64,000 nt of DNA from a virus: IMG/VR virus record IMGVR_UViG_3300028840_001395, positions 1-64,000 of that record, one strand, 5' to 3'. The position numbers and the translations under genes are program-made. Under the pieces are notes generated by a model. That model made no database searches and was not told the origin of the DNA. It saw only the letters and a program-made list of their open reading frames with translations. How positions within the stretch are numbered: position 1 is the first letter of the stretch; the number at the start of each line of letters is the position of its first letter. Below, piece after piece: positions 23,118-31,415 of the stretch.

Positions 23118-25667
23118 CTACAGCTCGGTGCCCCCGAACAGGATGTCGCTCAGCACCTCCGCAGAGGCATCTTCTTCCAACTCCACTTCGCCGTCGAGCT
23201 GACTCTGGAGAGCGAATTCGCTCGGGTCGAACAGAGATGCCGTGACCTCATGGTCTGGGGCCTCGGACAGCTTGATGGAACGCTCCTGATACGCCTTCAC
23301 GTCCGCCACGGGCGGGGCGTCCACCAGCTTCTTGTTGTACTTCGCGCAGTAGCCGTCCGCGTTCTTCTGGGTACAGGAAGCGCAACGGTCCATCGCCATG
23401 ACGAACTTGAGACCGTTCGCCCGGTGCTTCAACGCACCCTTCTTGCACCCCTTCACCCCAGACGGGGAGGCATACGCCTCGGCGTCCACGTAGAGGAACC
23501 CGGCCAGACCCTCGTGAATCTCGCGGGCCTCCTTGATGACGGGAGCGGCAGCTTTGAGCAACGGCCCAGAGAACCGGGCCTTGAGCATCTGGTCAAGCTC
23601 CACGCCAGCGGTGCCTTCGCTCATCAGGCGACGCGACCAGTTCAGGAGACCCTGGATCTCGGCCACCTTCTGTCCGGACTTCTTCGCCAGAGCGGCGATG
23701 CGGTCAGTCCGGTCGTCCAAGACCTTCGGAGCAGGACGGCTCTGACCGGCTGCCTCGAAGTGCTGACCCTCGTAGTCACCCTTCTGGGCAAGCTGCCGGT
23801 CGTGCATGAGCTGTTCGGCAGCCGCATACATCTGCTCCGGAGTCTCACACGCCTTGCGGATCTTCTCGGCCTCGATCTTCTGGATCTTGCCCGCCTTGAC
23901 GAGCTTGTTCAGATGCCCCAGCGCCGCATCCCGAAGCTCCTTGGCCCGGTTATCCACGATGTTGCCTCGGGCGTTGCGGTCGAGGTTGCCCTCTGGCTTC
24001 GCCACGGCACCGGCACCGTCGTATTCGCCAGCCTCCTCGGTGGCGAGCTTCTCCTGGCGGCGCTGCTCCCCGATCTTCACCGCTGCTCCGGCCAGGCGCA
24101 TCAGTTCTGCCGGAGGCTTGTTGATCGCCAGAATTCGACCCACCTCTTCGCTGGTGAGCAGACCGGCGTTGATGGCCCGATTGAGGTACTTCTGGAGCTT
24201 GCCTGCCTCGCGCTTGGTGACCTCGGCCTCCCGCTCATCGAGCGAAGCCCCTGCCGATTCACGCTCCGCCTGGGCCTGGGCGACACCCTCACCCGTCCCG
24301 GCGTAGGATGCCTGCTTGTTCTGCCGGGCCTGCATGAGCCGGGCAGCCGCCTTGAGCATCACCGCAGGAGTGCCCCCAGACTGACGGATCTCCTGGGCCT
24401 CCGCCTGTGTGAGCAGATCCTCCTTGACCCACTTGGCCAGCTTGACCAAAGCAGCCTTGCGCCGCTTGTCAATGGCCTTGTCCTCGGAGCCCTGAACGGT
24501 CGTCGGAGGTGTCGCTGCCTGCCCCAGAGCCTCGGTGGCCTCCTTCTCGGTAGCCACGACGGGCTTGACGACCGGCTTCGGAGTCGGGTCGTGCTGCTTC
24601 TCTTCGGGGCCACGGAGGAAGGCTTCCCGCAGGATGGTCTTGGGGTCACCCTCACTGGCGACCTTGTAGCCAGCCAGACCCAGCCACTCACGGTAGTAGC
24701 TCAGAGCACTGTCCCACGGAACCTCGGAGACAGCGGCCATCCCCAGCTTCTTGCCCACCGTATCATCGTCGGTGATGACGTAGTGGGCTGTCCGTGCGAT
24801 CTTCTTCAGCTCCTTCGACCACTTGCCGTTCTTGAGCCCAGGGAAGGCATTGGCCCGGACGAATACCTTGCCCGCCAGACCATGCTCCCGTTCGATGATC
24901 TCCACCGCCTTGACAGTGCGACGGGCATCGTGACCAAGCTGCCTGACCAGGCCCCGCTTGATGTCCAGCATGTCAGCACCGTAGTGCGACTGACGCATGG
25001 CCCACAGAATCGCGTCCTTGACCTCTTCGGCGGTCTTGGACGCAGGCTGCGGGAGACCAGACTCCGGCCCCTCCTTGATGGACTCGTTGTACTGGGCGAC
25101 TTCGCGGTCAGTGACGTTCGGGATGATGTTGATGCCGTCCGTGCGACGGTCAACGCCCCACGCATCCTCAAGCTCGGGCGAACTGTCCAGCGGAGGCCGG
25201 TCGGGGAGAAGCTCCTTCGGGAGCCGGTCGGGATCTTGCTTCTGGGTCGGGTCGAGCCACTGAAGGTCGGCCAGAGAAGCCGCCTGCTTCTCCTGGGGGG
25301 TCATGGGGAGGGCACCCTCATCTTCGGAGAGCATCGAACCCAGGAGCGTCCCATCATGGTCGGTCGGCGTGGGCATCGCTCCATCCTCGAACACGCCGTC
25401 GAGGTAGAGGCCCTCTCCACCTTCGGAGGAGGACTCCATGAAGAAGCTGTCGTCGTCCTCGCTGCCCCCTTCCACGATGCCGTCAGGCAGCCCCGCGAGG
25501 CCCTTGGCCTCGGGCAGTCGAGCGCCCTGCTCGACCCCCTCGTTGGGCGGGGTGTAGAAGTCGTAGCCGTCGAGTCCGAAGTTCGAGCCATCGGTGAAGG
25601 TGAACTCGTCGGCAGGGAGCCCGGACTCGCCCAGGTGGTCAGTCCAATCGCTATTCTTCTTGGTCAC
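23118..25667 (-). CDS. 849-aa protein with three helical repeats and a C-terminal Cys-rich domain (polyvalent/virion-associated candidate)
   Basis: Starts at GTG 25667, overlapping the upstream stop as GTGA; the longer open frame to 25796 is a run-on. Residues ~1-200 are acidic and low-complexity. A domain near 240-360 (KDAILWAMRQSHYGADMLDI, VFVRANAFPGLKNGKWSKEL) is unassigned. Three ~45-aa helical repeats follow, sharing Leu-x-Lys, GLLT-x-x-EA-x-x-I and a Pro-x-x-x-[ML]-x-x-A-A end, at about 445-495, 540-590 and 620-670. The C-terminal ~110 residues have a Cys cluster (GCKKG, DRCASCTQKNADGYCAKYNK) like a metal-binding knuckle I associate with large phage polyvalent proteins. Possible internal head protein. 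Confidence 0.7.
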   Translation of the reverse strand: MTKKNSDWTDHLGESGLPADEFTFTDGSNFGLDGYDFYTPPNEGVEQGARLPEAKGLAGLPDGIVEGGSEDDDSFFMESSSEGGEGLYLDGVFEDGAMPTPTDHDGTLLGSMLSEDEGALPMTPQEKQAASLADLQWLDPTQKQDPDRLPKELLPDRPPLDSSPELEDAWGVDRRTDGINIIPNVTDREVAQYNESIKEGPESGLPQPASKTAEEVKDAILWAMRQSHYGADMLDIKRGLVRQLGHDARRTVKAVEIIEREHGLAGKVFVRANAFPGLKNGKWSKELKKIARTAHYVITDDDTVGKKLGMAAVSEVPWDSALSYYREWLGLAGYKVASEGDPKTILREAFLRGPEEKQHDPTPKPVVKPVVATEKEATEALGQAATPPTTVQGSEDKAIDKRRKAALVKLAKWVKEDLLTQAEAQEIRQSGGTPAVMLKAAARLMQARQNKQASYAGTGEGVAQAQAERESAGASLDEREAEVTKREAGKLQKYLNRAINAGLLTSEEVGRILAINKPPAELMRLAGAAVKIGEQRRQEKLATEEAGEYDGAGAVAKPEGNLDRNARGNIVDNRAKELRDAALGHLNKLVKAGKIQKIEAEKIRKACETPEQMYAAAEQLMHDRQLAQKGDYEGQHFEAAGQSRPAPKVLDDRTDRIAALAKKSGQKVAEIQGLLNWSRRLMSEGTAGVELDQMLKARFSGPLLKAAAPVIKEAREIHEGLAGFLYVDAEAYASPSGVKGCKKGALKHRANGLKFVMAMDRCASCTQKNADGYCAKYNKKLVDAPPVADVKAYQERSIKLSEAPDHEVTASLFDPSEFALQSQLDGEVELEEDASAEVLSDILFGGTEL

Positions 25668-26296
25668 GATGCGCTCCTCTGGAGATACCGATGTGCCACC
25701 CGTCTTGCTAGAATACCCCGGACGCCAGAAGCCATCTTGCTCCGAGCCACCTTGCCTGGAGCCTCGTCCATCTCCGCTTCTTCTTCCTCGGCCCATTCCT
25801 CGGGATTCTCCCGAATCTCGTCCACATCCTCCATGATCTCAACGACTTCCTCGCGCTCACGAGGGCTCTGCTCCTCGACAGCGGGGTTCCAGTGCGGGGC
25901 GTTGATCTCGTCGTAGAGGGTGTCGGTGAAGGCGGACAATGCCTCGGAAACATTCATCATCTGGCGGCGCATGTCCGAGATCTTCTGAATGTATCCCTTG
26001 CCGCCGAGACTTCCATCGGGGCTGACACGGGCGGACTTGATCTTGGTGAACTGGGTATAGGCCGACTGGGCGTGTCCCAGTGCCGAGAGAGCAGCGCGAA
26101 GAGTCTTCGCAAGAGGCTTGAGGTTTTTGGGCTGGAACTCGAAATCCCCAACGATTTCGCGCTCCGTTGGGCCAGGAGAGCCCCAGCCCCACTCGTTCTT
26201 GTCCCCACCACGATCCTTGATGAAGCGGACTTCACCAGCCGTTTTGACGCGCCGCGCCGTGTGTCGGGCTGCTACTTTCTGCGCTGGGGTGGCCAT
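25664..26296 (-). CDS. Hypothetical protein with RVA-type tags at both ends
   Basis: 210 aa from ATG 26296, which has GGAGG six bases upstream. A GTG four codons earlier is less likely. The N-terminus (MATPAQKVAARHTARRVKTA) and C-terminus (RGILARRVAHRYLQRSAS) both carry the basic VAxRxxxR tag of this gene cluster. The middle has long helices (LKPLAKTLRAALSALGHAQS, MRRQMMNVSEALSAFTDTLY) and a Glu-rich segment. Function unknown. Paired end tags suggest virion targeting or protease processing, which is inference. Confidence 0.7.
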   Translation of the reverse strand: MATPAQKVAARHTARRVKTAGEVRFIKDRGGDKNEWGWGSPGPTEREIVGDFEFQPKNLKPLAKTLRAALSALGHAQSAYTQFTKIKSARVSPDGSLGGKGYIQKISDMRRQMMNVSEALSAFTDTLYDEINAPHWNPAVEEQSPREREEVVEIMEDVDEIRENPEEWAEEEEAEMDEAPGKVARSKMASGVRGILARRVAHRYLQRSAS

Positions 26297-26351
26297 TCGT
26301 GCCTCCACACTTCTCCTACAGACTCCGACCTATAGAGTGAATATCAGAAAC

Positions 26352-27206
26352 CTACCCGAGCACCGGAATGACCTCATCTGGCTGATCTACTCCCATTTTC
26401 TGCCAGTGGACAACGATATTGCCTCGTGCCCAGGTGACGAACTTCTTCACCGCCAGGTAGATGATCCTGCCGATAAAGGTGACTGGGAGGGCTCCATAAC
26501 CCAGCCCCGCCATTGCAGCCAGGAGCCCGATACCGGACTCGGGGAGGGTGGAGAGTAGCTCCCCGAAACCCATCCCTCCGGTGAATCCCTGGATGAGCCC
26601 TTCCATGTCCCAGGACAGCTCGGCCACGTTGAACCAGATCCAGATGAAGATGGCTGCCACGATGGGCCGTCGCATGGTCTTCAGGACGCGAGACTTCTCC
26701 ACGAAGTCGTCCAGGGGCTTGACGAAGCTCTTGGCTCCGGCGAGCGCCTTGGCCACCCACGGCGCGTTGCCGGTGATGCGATTCATGAGGTCGGTGAGGC
26801 CCGGCATCTTGTTCTTCGGCACGAAGTAGAGCGAGAGTGGGAACGTCTCGGCCATCTTACGGAAGACCTTGATGATGGCCTGCTTGCCCTTCTTCGCCCA
26901 CTCCTTGATCTTCTTCGGGATGTCCGCCAGACCCTTGATGCCGAGGAACTGCTTGATGCGCTCCCACACCTTCGGCACCTTCTTGAACAGCTCGACCAGC
27001 TTCTTCAGCTTGCGGACGAGGCCCCCGAAGGCCACGCGATTCTGGTGGGTCGGCAGGTAGAAGGCTTCCCCGAAGGCTTCCAGCACCTCGGGGGTCAGGT
27101 CATGGAGGGCGGCTGTCCGGCGCTTGAATGTCTTGGAGGCGCAGACCTCGCGGACAGCGAGACGCACCTGGTAGCGGTCAGCGATCTGCTGGGCGAGAGC
27201 GGCCAT
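26352..27206 (-). CDS. Putative membrane-interacting protein with two or three hydrophobic segments
   Basis: 284 aa. The N-terminus (ALAQQIADRYQVRLAVREVC) is a tag-like helix. A very basic middle (GGLVRKLKKLVELFKKVPKV, IKEWAKKGKQAIIKVFRKM) precedes hydrophobic spans: RRPIVAAIFIWIWFNVAEL, ESGIGLLAAMAGLGYGALPV and VTFIGRIIYLAVKKFV. This layout, basic amphipathic helices plus membrane spans, fits a virion protein that inserts in a membrane during DNA entry. A lysis role is another possibility. Stop and start abut the neighbouring gene by one base. Confidence 0.65.
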   Translation of the reverse strand: MAALAQQIADRYQVRLAVREVCASKTFKRRTAALHDLTPEVLEAFGEAFYLPTHQNRVAFGGLVRKLKKLVELFKKVPKVWERIKQFLGIKGLADIPKKIKEWAKKGKQAIIKVFRKMAETFPLSLYFVPKNKMPGLTDLMNRITGNAPWVAKALAGAKSFVKPLDDFVEKSRVLKTMRRPIVAAIFIWIWFNVAELSWDMEGLIQGFTGGMGFGELLSTLPESGIGLLAAMAGLGYGALPVTFIGRIIYLAVKKFVTWARGNIVVHWQKMGVDQPDEVIPVLG

Positions 27207-27207
27207 C

Positions 27208-27555
27208 CTACCGGGTCGAGTCCGACGCTTCCCTGACTGTCGGCCCCCACTGGGCGGACAGGTCAGAGGCGAACATCATGCTCGGGAGCTTCATGCCCAG
27301 GCTGTTGGCAGCCTTGAAGATGTTGTTCCGCAGGAGAGCCACATCCCAGTTGGCTCCTCTGGAGGAGATGTCCTGTAGCCGAGACAGGGCCTCCTGTGCG
27401 CCACGGGACATATCAAGCTCATCTGTGATCCTGTCCCACACGTCCCGCATGAGGTCAGCCGACTGGGCATCCTCCTTACGGAGACGGCTATGGAGTTTCA
27501 CGAACCCCCTGTAGTCCACAAGGCTCCGAAGAATATCGGTCCCGCTCATAGACAT
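27208..27555 (-). CDS. Small hypothetical protein
   Basis: 115 aa, mostly helical (LRSLVDYRGFVKLHSRLRKE, SADLMRDVWDRITDELDMSR), ending with SDLSAQWGPTVREASDS. The phrase QWGPTVREA resembles EQWGPTIKEA at the N-terminus of the 70-aa protein at 29408-29620, so the two may share a partner-binding segment. No family recognised. Confidence 0.6.
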   Translation of the reverse strand: MSMSGTDILRSLVDYRGFVKLHSRLRKEDAQSADLMRDVWDRITDELDMSRGAQEALSRLQDISSRGANWDVALLRNNIFKAANSLGMKLPSMMFASDLSAQWGPTVREASDSTR

Positions 27556-27565
27556 CTCTGACTCC

Positions 27566-28129
27566 TCAGACCTTCAGGGGCTTGCCCGTGTCATCGAACA
27601 GCCGCTCGATGATGAACTGTTCACCGTCCTGCTTGAACGCCCACAGGTCTTGCGTGCTCTTGTGAACCAGTTCGTCCTCGCGCCCCGCCGACTGGAAGAA
27701 GCCCGAGAGATCCCCGAGGTCAGAGACGACCATCCTGACGTTCGCGGCCTGCTTCTTCGATGCCTTGGCCAGACGGAGATGCTCCGCCAGGATGGGCCGG
27801 AACTTGCCGTCATCCCACTGGACGAACACCCGCTCATCGAGCGAGGTGGAGTGTCCGGCTCCGGTCTTGACGGTGACGACCGTTCCCTCCATCCCATCGT
27901 CGGGGATGTCGCTGTAGGACAGCACCGACCCCAGGTTGGCGATGAAACGCACCCGAACTCCGGCATCCACCGGGAGCCGGAGGGCGTTGGCGGCTCTGGA
28001 CTTGTCGGTCAGATCCCGCATCGAGCGGGACGATGAGCCGTCCTCCTCATTGGCCTGAAGGTGCTGATCGAGTGCCGACTCGACCGAGAATACACCGCTC
28101 ATCCCGTCCCAGAAATCCTGATCACCCAT
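27566..28129 (-). CDS. Hypothetical protein with SH3-like central domain
   Basis: 187 aa. The middle (AGVRVRFIANLGSVLSYSDI, GMEGTVVTVKTGAGHSTSLD, RVFVQWDDGKFRPILAEHLR) reads as an SH3/KOW-type barrel. The C-terminus (DLWAFKQDGEQFIIERLFDD) is a short strand-rich unit typical of small phage virion proteins. Function unknown. It lies between tail-like genes and is read in the same operon. Confidence 0.65.
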   Translation of the reverse strand: MGDQDFWDGMSGVFSVESALDQHLQANEEDGSSSRSMRDLTDKSRAANALRLPVDAGVRVRFIANLGSVLSYSDIPDDGMEGTVVTVKTGAGHSTSLDERVFVQWDDGKFRPILAEHLRLAKASKKQAANVRMVVSDLGDLSGFFQSAGREDELVHKSTQDLWAFKQDGEQFIIERLFDDTGKPLKV

Positions 28130-28141
28130 CTTGCGCTCCCG

Positions 28142-29398
28142 TTAGTTCGTCGCTCCGCCCATGACGCGGTGGACAGTCCACTCCACACCCAGCGTCTGGG
28201 GAGCCGTGAACACGATGTTGAAGCCAGTCGTGCTCTTGCCCGTGATGGCCCAGGAAGTCGTCGGCCCCGCGTCAGCCTCGATGCTCACCGTGTAGTTGGC
28301 GTCTGGCTGCGGGGTGACGAAAGCCACCGACTTCGACAGGTCTGCCGCAAAGGCCACGGTGCCCCGCTGAACCGGCTCCTCCAGAGAGGCTGTCCCGCCC
28401 GAGGTCACGGTGCCCTTCTTCGATCCCGCGATGGACACGGCAATCGAATTGAGCATGTTGATGTTGCCGACCTCGGAACCCCGGATGACCACCGACCGAT
28501 CTCCCGCTAGGCGAAGGTCCGGTCCTCCCGAGCAGCCCACGATGGAGAGCTTGCCCTGGGTGTTCAGCGTTGAGTTCACGGGCGGTGACAGGCTGCCACG
28601 TCCCAGGTTCGGGCAACCGACAAGCTGGTAGTCCGAAGTCGTGATGGAGGGCACATCCCCGCCGTTGTAGTCCAGTTGGAGGTTCGGCACACTGTCCACG
28701 GTGGACAGTACGAAGCTGGCGCACATCTCGGCCATGACCAGAGAAGTGGCGCTGCTCTCGGCCATGCTGCCGCCCTGGATGAGCACGTTGTTGACCGACG
28801 TGGCCCGCACCGGGCGTCCCGCACCCGAGTTGATGATGTCACAACCCCGGAAGGCGATGACATTCTCGCCCACCTCGGAACCCGCGCCACCATCGATCCT
28901 GACGGCAGCGTAGGCGTCATGGGCGTTGGTGATGCGGAAGCCGGAGAGGGTGACGTACTTGGGGATGGTGCCCAGCGCCGCCTGGATGACCAGCGTATGA
29001 TAGGCCCCAGGGCCGTTCGGATTGTCCTCGGCCAGTGACGCCAGCGTGGCCCCGAAGCCGATGAGATGAACGCCGTCACGGACCAGGTTGAGGGTCTCCT
29101 TGTAGCGACCCGGCCCGACCAGGACGAAGTAGGGGTTCAGGACGCTCGACGTGGCCGGGATGGCGTCCAGAGCGGACTGGACGGTCGAGTACTCGGCTCC
29201 GGCACCGCTCTGGCCGACCACGAGGAGGTTGCCGATGGAGCGGAGGCCAGCAAGCTGGGCCACGGTGATGCCCCCGGTGACCACGGCGTCCACGAACTCG
29301 ATGGAACCGTCCGCAGCGGCCCGGATGAGCCGGTCTCCGCCCGCAGTTGCGCCCGGCTCGATCTCGATCTGGTCAACCAGAAGTGGGTCTTGTGCCAT
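28142..29398 (-). CDS. Beta-helix tail spike/fibre or baseplate-associated protein
   Basis: 418 aa. Residues ~60-330 have the turn-rich pattern of a right-handed parallel beta-helix of the pectate-lyase type. It begins YSTVQSALDAIPATSSVLNP then YFVLVGPGRYKETLNL and continues with repeated short strands such as VTLSGFRITNAH and VNNVLIQGGSM. This family forms trimeric receptor-binding or depolymerising spikes; no catalytic triad is evident. The last ~75 residues (GTVAFAADLSKSVAFVTPQP to VEWTVHRV) are a fibre-tip-like beta domain that also ends the protein at 29630-30310. The N-terminus (EIEPGATAGGDRLIRAA) looks like a short anchoring peptide. Confidence 0.72.
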   Translation of the reverse strand: MAQDPLLVDQIEIEPGATAGGDRLIRAAADGSIEFVDAVVTGGITVAQLAGLRSIGNLLVVGQSGAGAEYSTVQSALDAIPATSSVLNPYFVLVGPGRYKETLNLVRDGVHLIGFGATLASLAEDNPNGPGAYHTLVIQAALGTIPKYVTLSGFRITNAHDAYAAVRIDGGAGSEVGENVIAFRGCDIINSGAGRPVRATSVNNVLIQGGSMAESSATSLVMAEMCASFVLSTVDSVPNLQLDYNGGDVPSITTSDYQLVGCPNLGRGSLSPPVNSTLNTQGKLSIVGCSGGPDLRLAGDRSVVIRGSEVGNINMLNSIAVSIAGSKKGTVTSGGTASLEEPVQRGTVAFAADLSKSVAFVTPQPDANYTVSIEADAGPTTSWAITGKSTTGFNIVFTAPQTLGVEWTVHRVMGGATN

Positions 29399-29407
29399 CG
29401 ACTACCT

Positions 29408-29620
29408 CTACATCACCTTCTTGACGGCCTCTTCGAGCTTGAACAGAGCCTTGCTCACCGCAACGCTCTCCCGATGAATGGCCCGAGGGTCGGAGACACG
29501 CCGCTTGATCTGGGCGAGCAGATCCGACATGCCATAGGTCATATCGAGAACGGTGTCCCCAGGGTAGGAGAACGTCCCCGCCTCCTTGATCGTCGGCCCC
29601 CACTGCTCTTTCAAGCCCAT
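29408..29620 (-). CDS. Small hypothetical protein
   Basis: 70 aa, helical C-terminus (SDLLAQIKRRVSDPRAI, ALFKLEEAVKKVM). Its N-terminal EQWGPTIKEA matches a C-terminal segment of the 115-aa protein at 27208-27555. It lies in the tail-protein operon with 9-bp gaps either side. No family recognised. Confidence 0.55.
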   Translation of the reverse strand: MGLKEQWGPTIKEAGTFSYPGDTVLDMTYGMSDLLAQIKRRVSDPRAIHRESVAVSKALFKLEEAVKKVM

Positions 29621-29629
29621 CTTGCCCTC

Positions 29630-30310
29630 CTACACGAACACGTCGAACCCGACTTCGGCGGTGGCCCCTGTCTCCAGGGTATATCCAAGCTCCACCGTGA
29701 AGCCGGTCTTGGTCTTGTTGATGACACGAGCCAGGTAGAAGTCATCCGCTGTCAGAATCACCCGGTAGTCATCCGTGGTGAACGGCGTCGAGAACGTCAC
29801 CGCCTTCTGGCCCATGTCGAAGTCCTGGAACGTCAGGAAGCCGCTTGTGGTGCTCGCCTGCTGGGTGGCTACCAGGACGACGTACTCGACGTTCTTCGGC
29901 TCTGTGGGCGAGCCATACATGCAGGGGGCCACGATCTTGAAGCTCGTGAGGGTCTTGTCCTCGGTCTTGAGCACCACGTTGTCGGGCACCGAGTAGGCCA
30001 CCCGGTAGTTGGTGTTGTTCAAGACCCCCGCCGGGATGCTGACCGTCTGTTCAGTCTGTCCAGTGAAGACCACGATGCCGTTGGCCACGGCGGTCTCGGC
30101 CACCTGTTGCTGGACGATGTACTTGGCTCGCTCGATGTCGTTGAGGACGTACTCGGGGATGCTGGTGGCGCAGTCCACGGCTCCGTAGGCGGCTCGGATG
30201 TTCCGCACCGATACGAGCCCCTGGGCGTCCACCACGATGTCGAAGTAGTACGCCGTTCCGCCCGATGACGACTCGTAGGTGAAGACTGACTGTTGCCTGA
30301 TGAGCGTCAT
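29630..30310 (-). CDS. Tail/baseplate-like protein with C-terminal fibre-type beta domain
   Basis: 226 aa and beta-rich. The final ~75 residues (FLTFQDFDMGQKAVTFSTPF, TTDDYRVILTADDFYLARVI, KTGFTVELGYTLETG) follow the same strand order as the C-terminus of the beta-helix protein next door, including the K-TGF-x-V/I pattern. Such H-type or tip domains occur on phage fibres. Another copy of a related unit may sit near residues 75-120 (QTVSIPAGVLNNTNYRVAYS). No catalytic motif. Attachment or baseplate role is inferred. Confidence 0.65.
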   Translation of the reverse strand: MTLIRQQSVFTYESSSGGTAYYFDIVVDAQGLVSVRNIRAAYGAVDCATSIPEYVLNDIERAKYIVQQQVAETAVANGIVVFTGQTEQTVSIPAGVLNNTNYRVAYSVPDNVVLKTEDKTLTSFKIVAPCMYGSPTEPKNVEYVVLVATQQASTTSGFLTFQDFDMGQKAVTFSTPFTTDDYRVILTADDFYLARVINKTKTGFTVELGYTLETGATAEVGFDVFV

Positions 30311-30312
30311 CG

Positions 30313-31044
30313 TCAGACTGCCTTCACCGCCGCCTTGAGCGCCTTGTCCAGCTTGCCCTTGAGATCACGCAGATCCTTGAACACGAAGGTCGTCTCGAAG
30401 GGTGTGACCATCTGATTGGGCAGGTAACGACCATCTGGATCGATGGCCGAGAACACGTACATGTTGTTCATGCCACGCTTCTTCACCCACGGACTCGTGC
30501 TGTCCGGGTCATAGAAGAAAGCCCCGATGCGGACCCCAAAGCCCTCATCGACATAGAGTTCCCGCATGGCCTCATCGAACTCCTCGGCCAGAGAGTAGTC
30601 GATCTCCTCAAGGTCGTGATAGCTGATGTCATTGGGCGCGAGACCCAGTTCCGGGTGCCTCTTCGCAAACCACTTCGCGGTCTCATCGTGGATCTTGTCG
30701 TCGGCACCTGACCGCATGGACTCAGCCTTGGAGTTGCTGAAGCCATACCCCGTGCTGATAGTGTATTCTAGTGGAACCCAGCACTCAGCACCCCAACCCC
30801 CATCAGAGCCAGAACCGAACTTGGAGTTCCGCTGACCCTTGACGACAGGGAGCAAGGTCGCGTCAGACTCCCAACGGGAGCAGAGATCGTCAGCGGCATC
30901 TTCCACAGCCCGGCGGACGATCTTGTCCATCTCGGGGTCATCGAGGGCCTGGCGGGCAGCGAACTTCCGCAGCAGCGGCACCAGATGCCGTCGAAGTTCG
31001 GGCTTCTCATGGGCCAGCTTGACCAGTTCTCCACGAAGACCCAT
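30313..31044 (-). CDS. Hypothetical protein with the recurrent N-terminal LRxELxxLAH tag
   Basis: 243 aa from ATG 31044 (TGATG overlap with the upstream stop). The first 30 residues, GLRGELVKLAHEKPELRRHL then VPLLRKFA, are an amphipathic helix that I recall as an N-terminal extension on many unrelated proteins of large phages, probably a localisation tag. The body (VKGQRNSKFGSGSDGGWGAE, YVDEGFGVRIGAFFYDPDST, NNMYVFSAIDPDGRYLPNQM) is a mixed domain of unknown family. The C-terminal helix is Lys-rich. Confidence 0.65.
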   Translation of the reverse strand: MGLRGELVKLAHEKPELRRHLVPLLRKFAARQALDDPEMDKIVRRAVEDAADDLCSRWESDATLLPVVKGQRNSKFGSGSDGGWGAECWVPLEYTISTGYGFSNSKAESMRSGADDKIHDETAKWFAKRHPELGLAPNDISYHDLEEIDYSLAEEFDEAMRELYVDEGFGVRIGAFFYDPDSTSPWVKKRGMNNMYVFSAIDPDGRYLPNQMVTPFETTFVFKDLRDLKGKLDKALKAAVKAV

Positions 31045-31355
31045 CACCAGACTCCCGTTGTCTCGAAGCCCCGCTTCTCGAACCAGGCTGCCAGCTTCAC
31101 CAGCGCCTCCCGATTCCGAGACCAGACCTCGACAGAATCGAAGGTATCCTTGACCCCCAGGTCAGGGATTGAGTCCACCTCGGCCATCGCCACCTTGCCG
31201 TCGCGGAACGAGCGCAGCAGGTTGGGGAGATTCTTGATCTCTCGGATGCCGTAGAGGACTTGGAAGCGATACTCGGGCGTGGAGAACTTCCCGACCCAGC
31301 GCCGGGCCACCCGCTTCGCCATCACGACCCGCTTCTTGGACTCTTGTTCTGCCAT
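31044..31355 (-). CDS. Small hypothetical protein with N-terminal RVA-type tag
   Basis: 103 aa from ATG 31355, which has GGAGAGG at the right distance; a TTG four codons earlier is not needed. The N-terminus (SKKRVVMAKRVARRWVGKFS) carries the basic KRVARRW tag. The rest (YRFQVLYGIREIKNLPNLLR, DSVEVWSRNREALVKLAAWF) is a small alpha/beta unit. Unknown function. It is the first gene of the structural-side operon after the sigma-like regulator. Confidence 0.6.
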   Translation of the reverse strand: MAEQESKKRVVMAKRVARRWVGKFSTPEYRFQVLYGIREIKNLPNLLRSFRDGKVAMAEVDSIPDLGVKDTFDSVEVWSRNREALVKLAAWFEKRGFETTGVW

Positions 31356-31415
31356 AGCCCTCTCCAAAGCTCTACTCCTATGTACGCATAGGGCGATTAT
31401 CGACTGAGGAGGGGT

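Noticed and set aside
22188-25916. A 1242-codon plus-strand open frame
   Set aside because: It lies antisense to the 226-, 181- and 849-aa minus-strand genes, which have ribosome sites, overlapping stops/starts and domain-like sequence. High G+C makes long antisense frames common.
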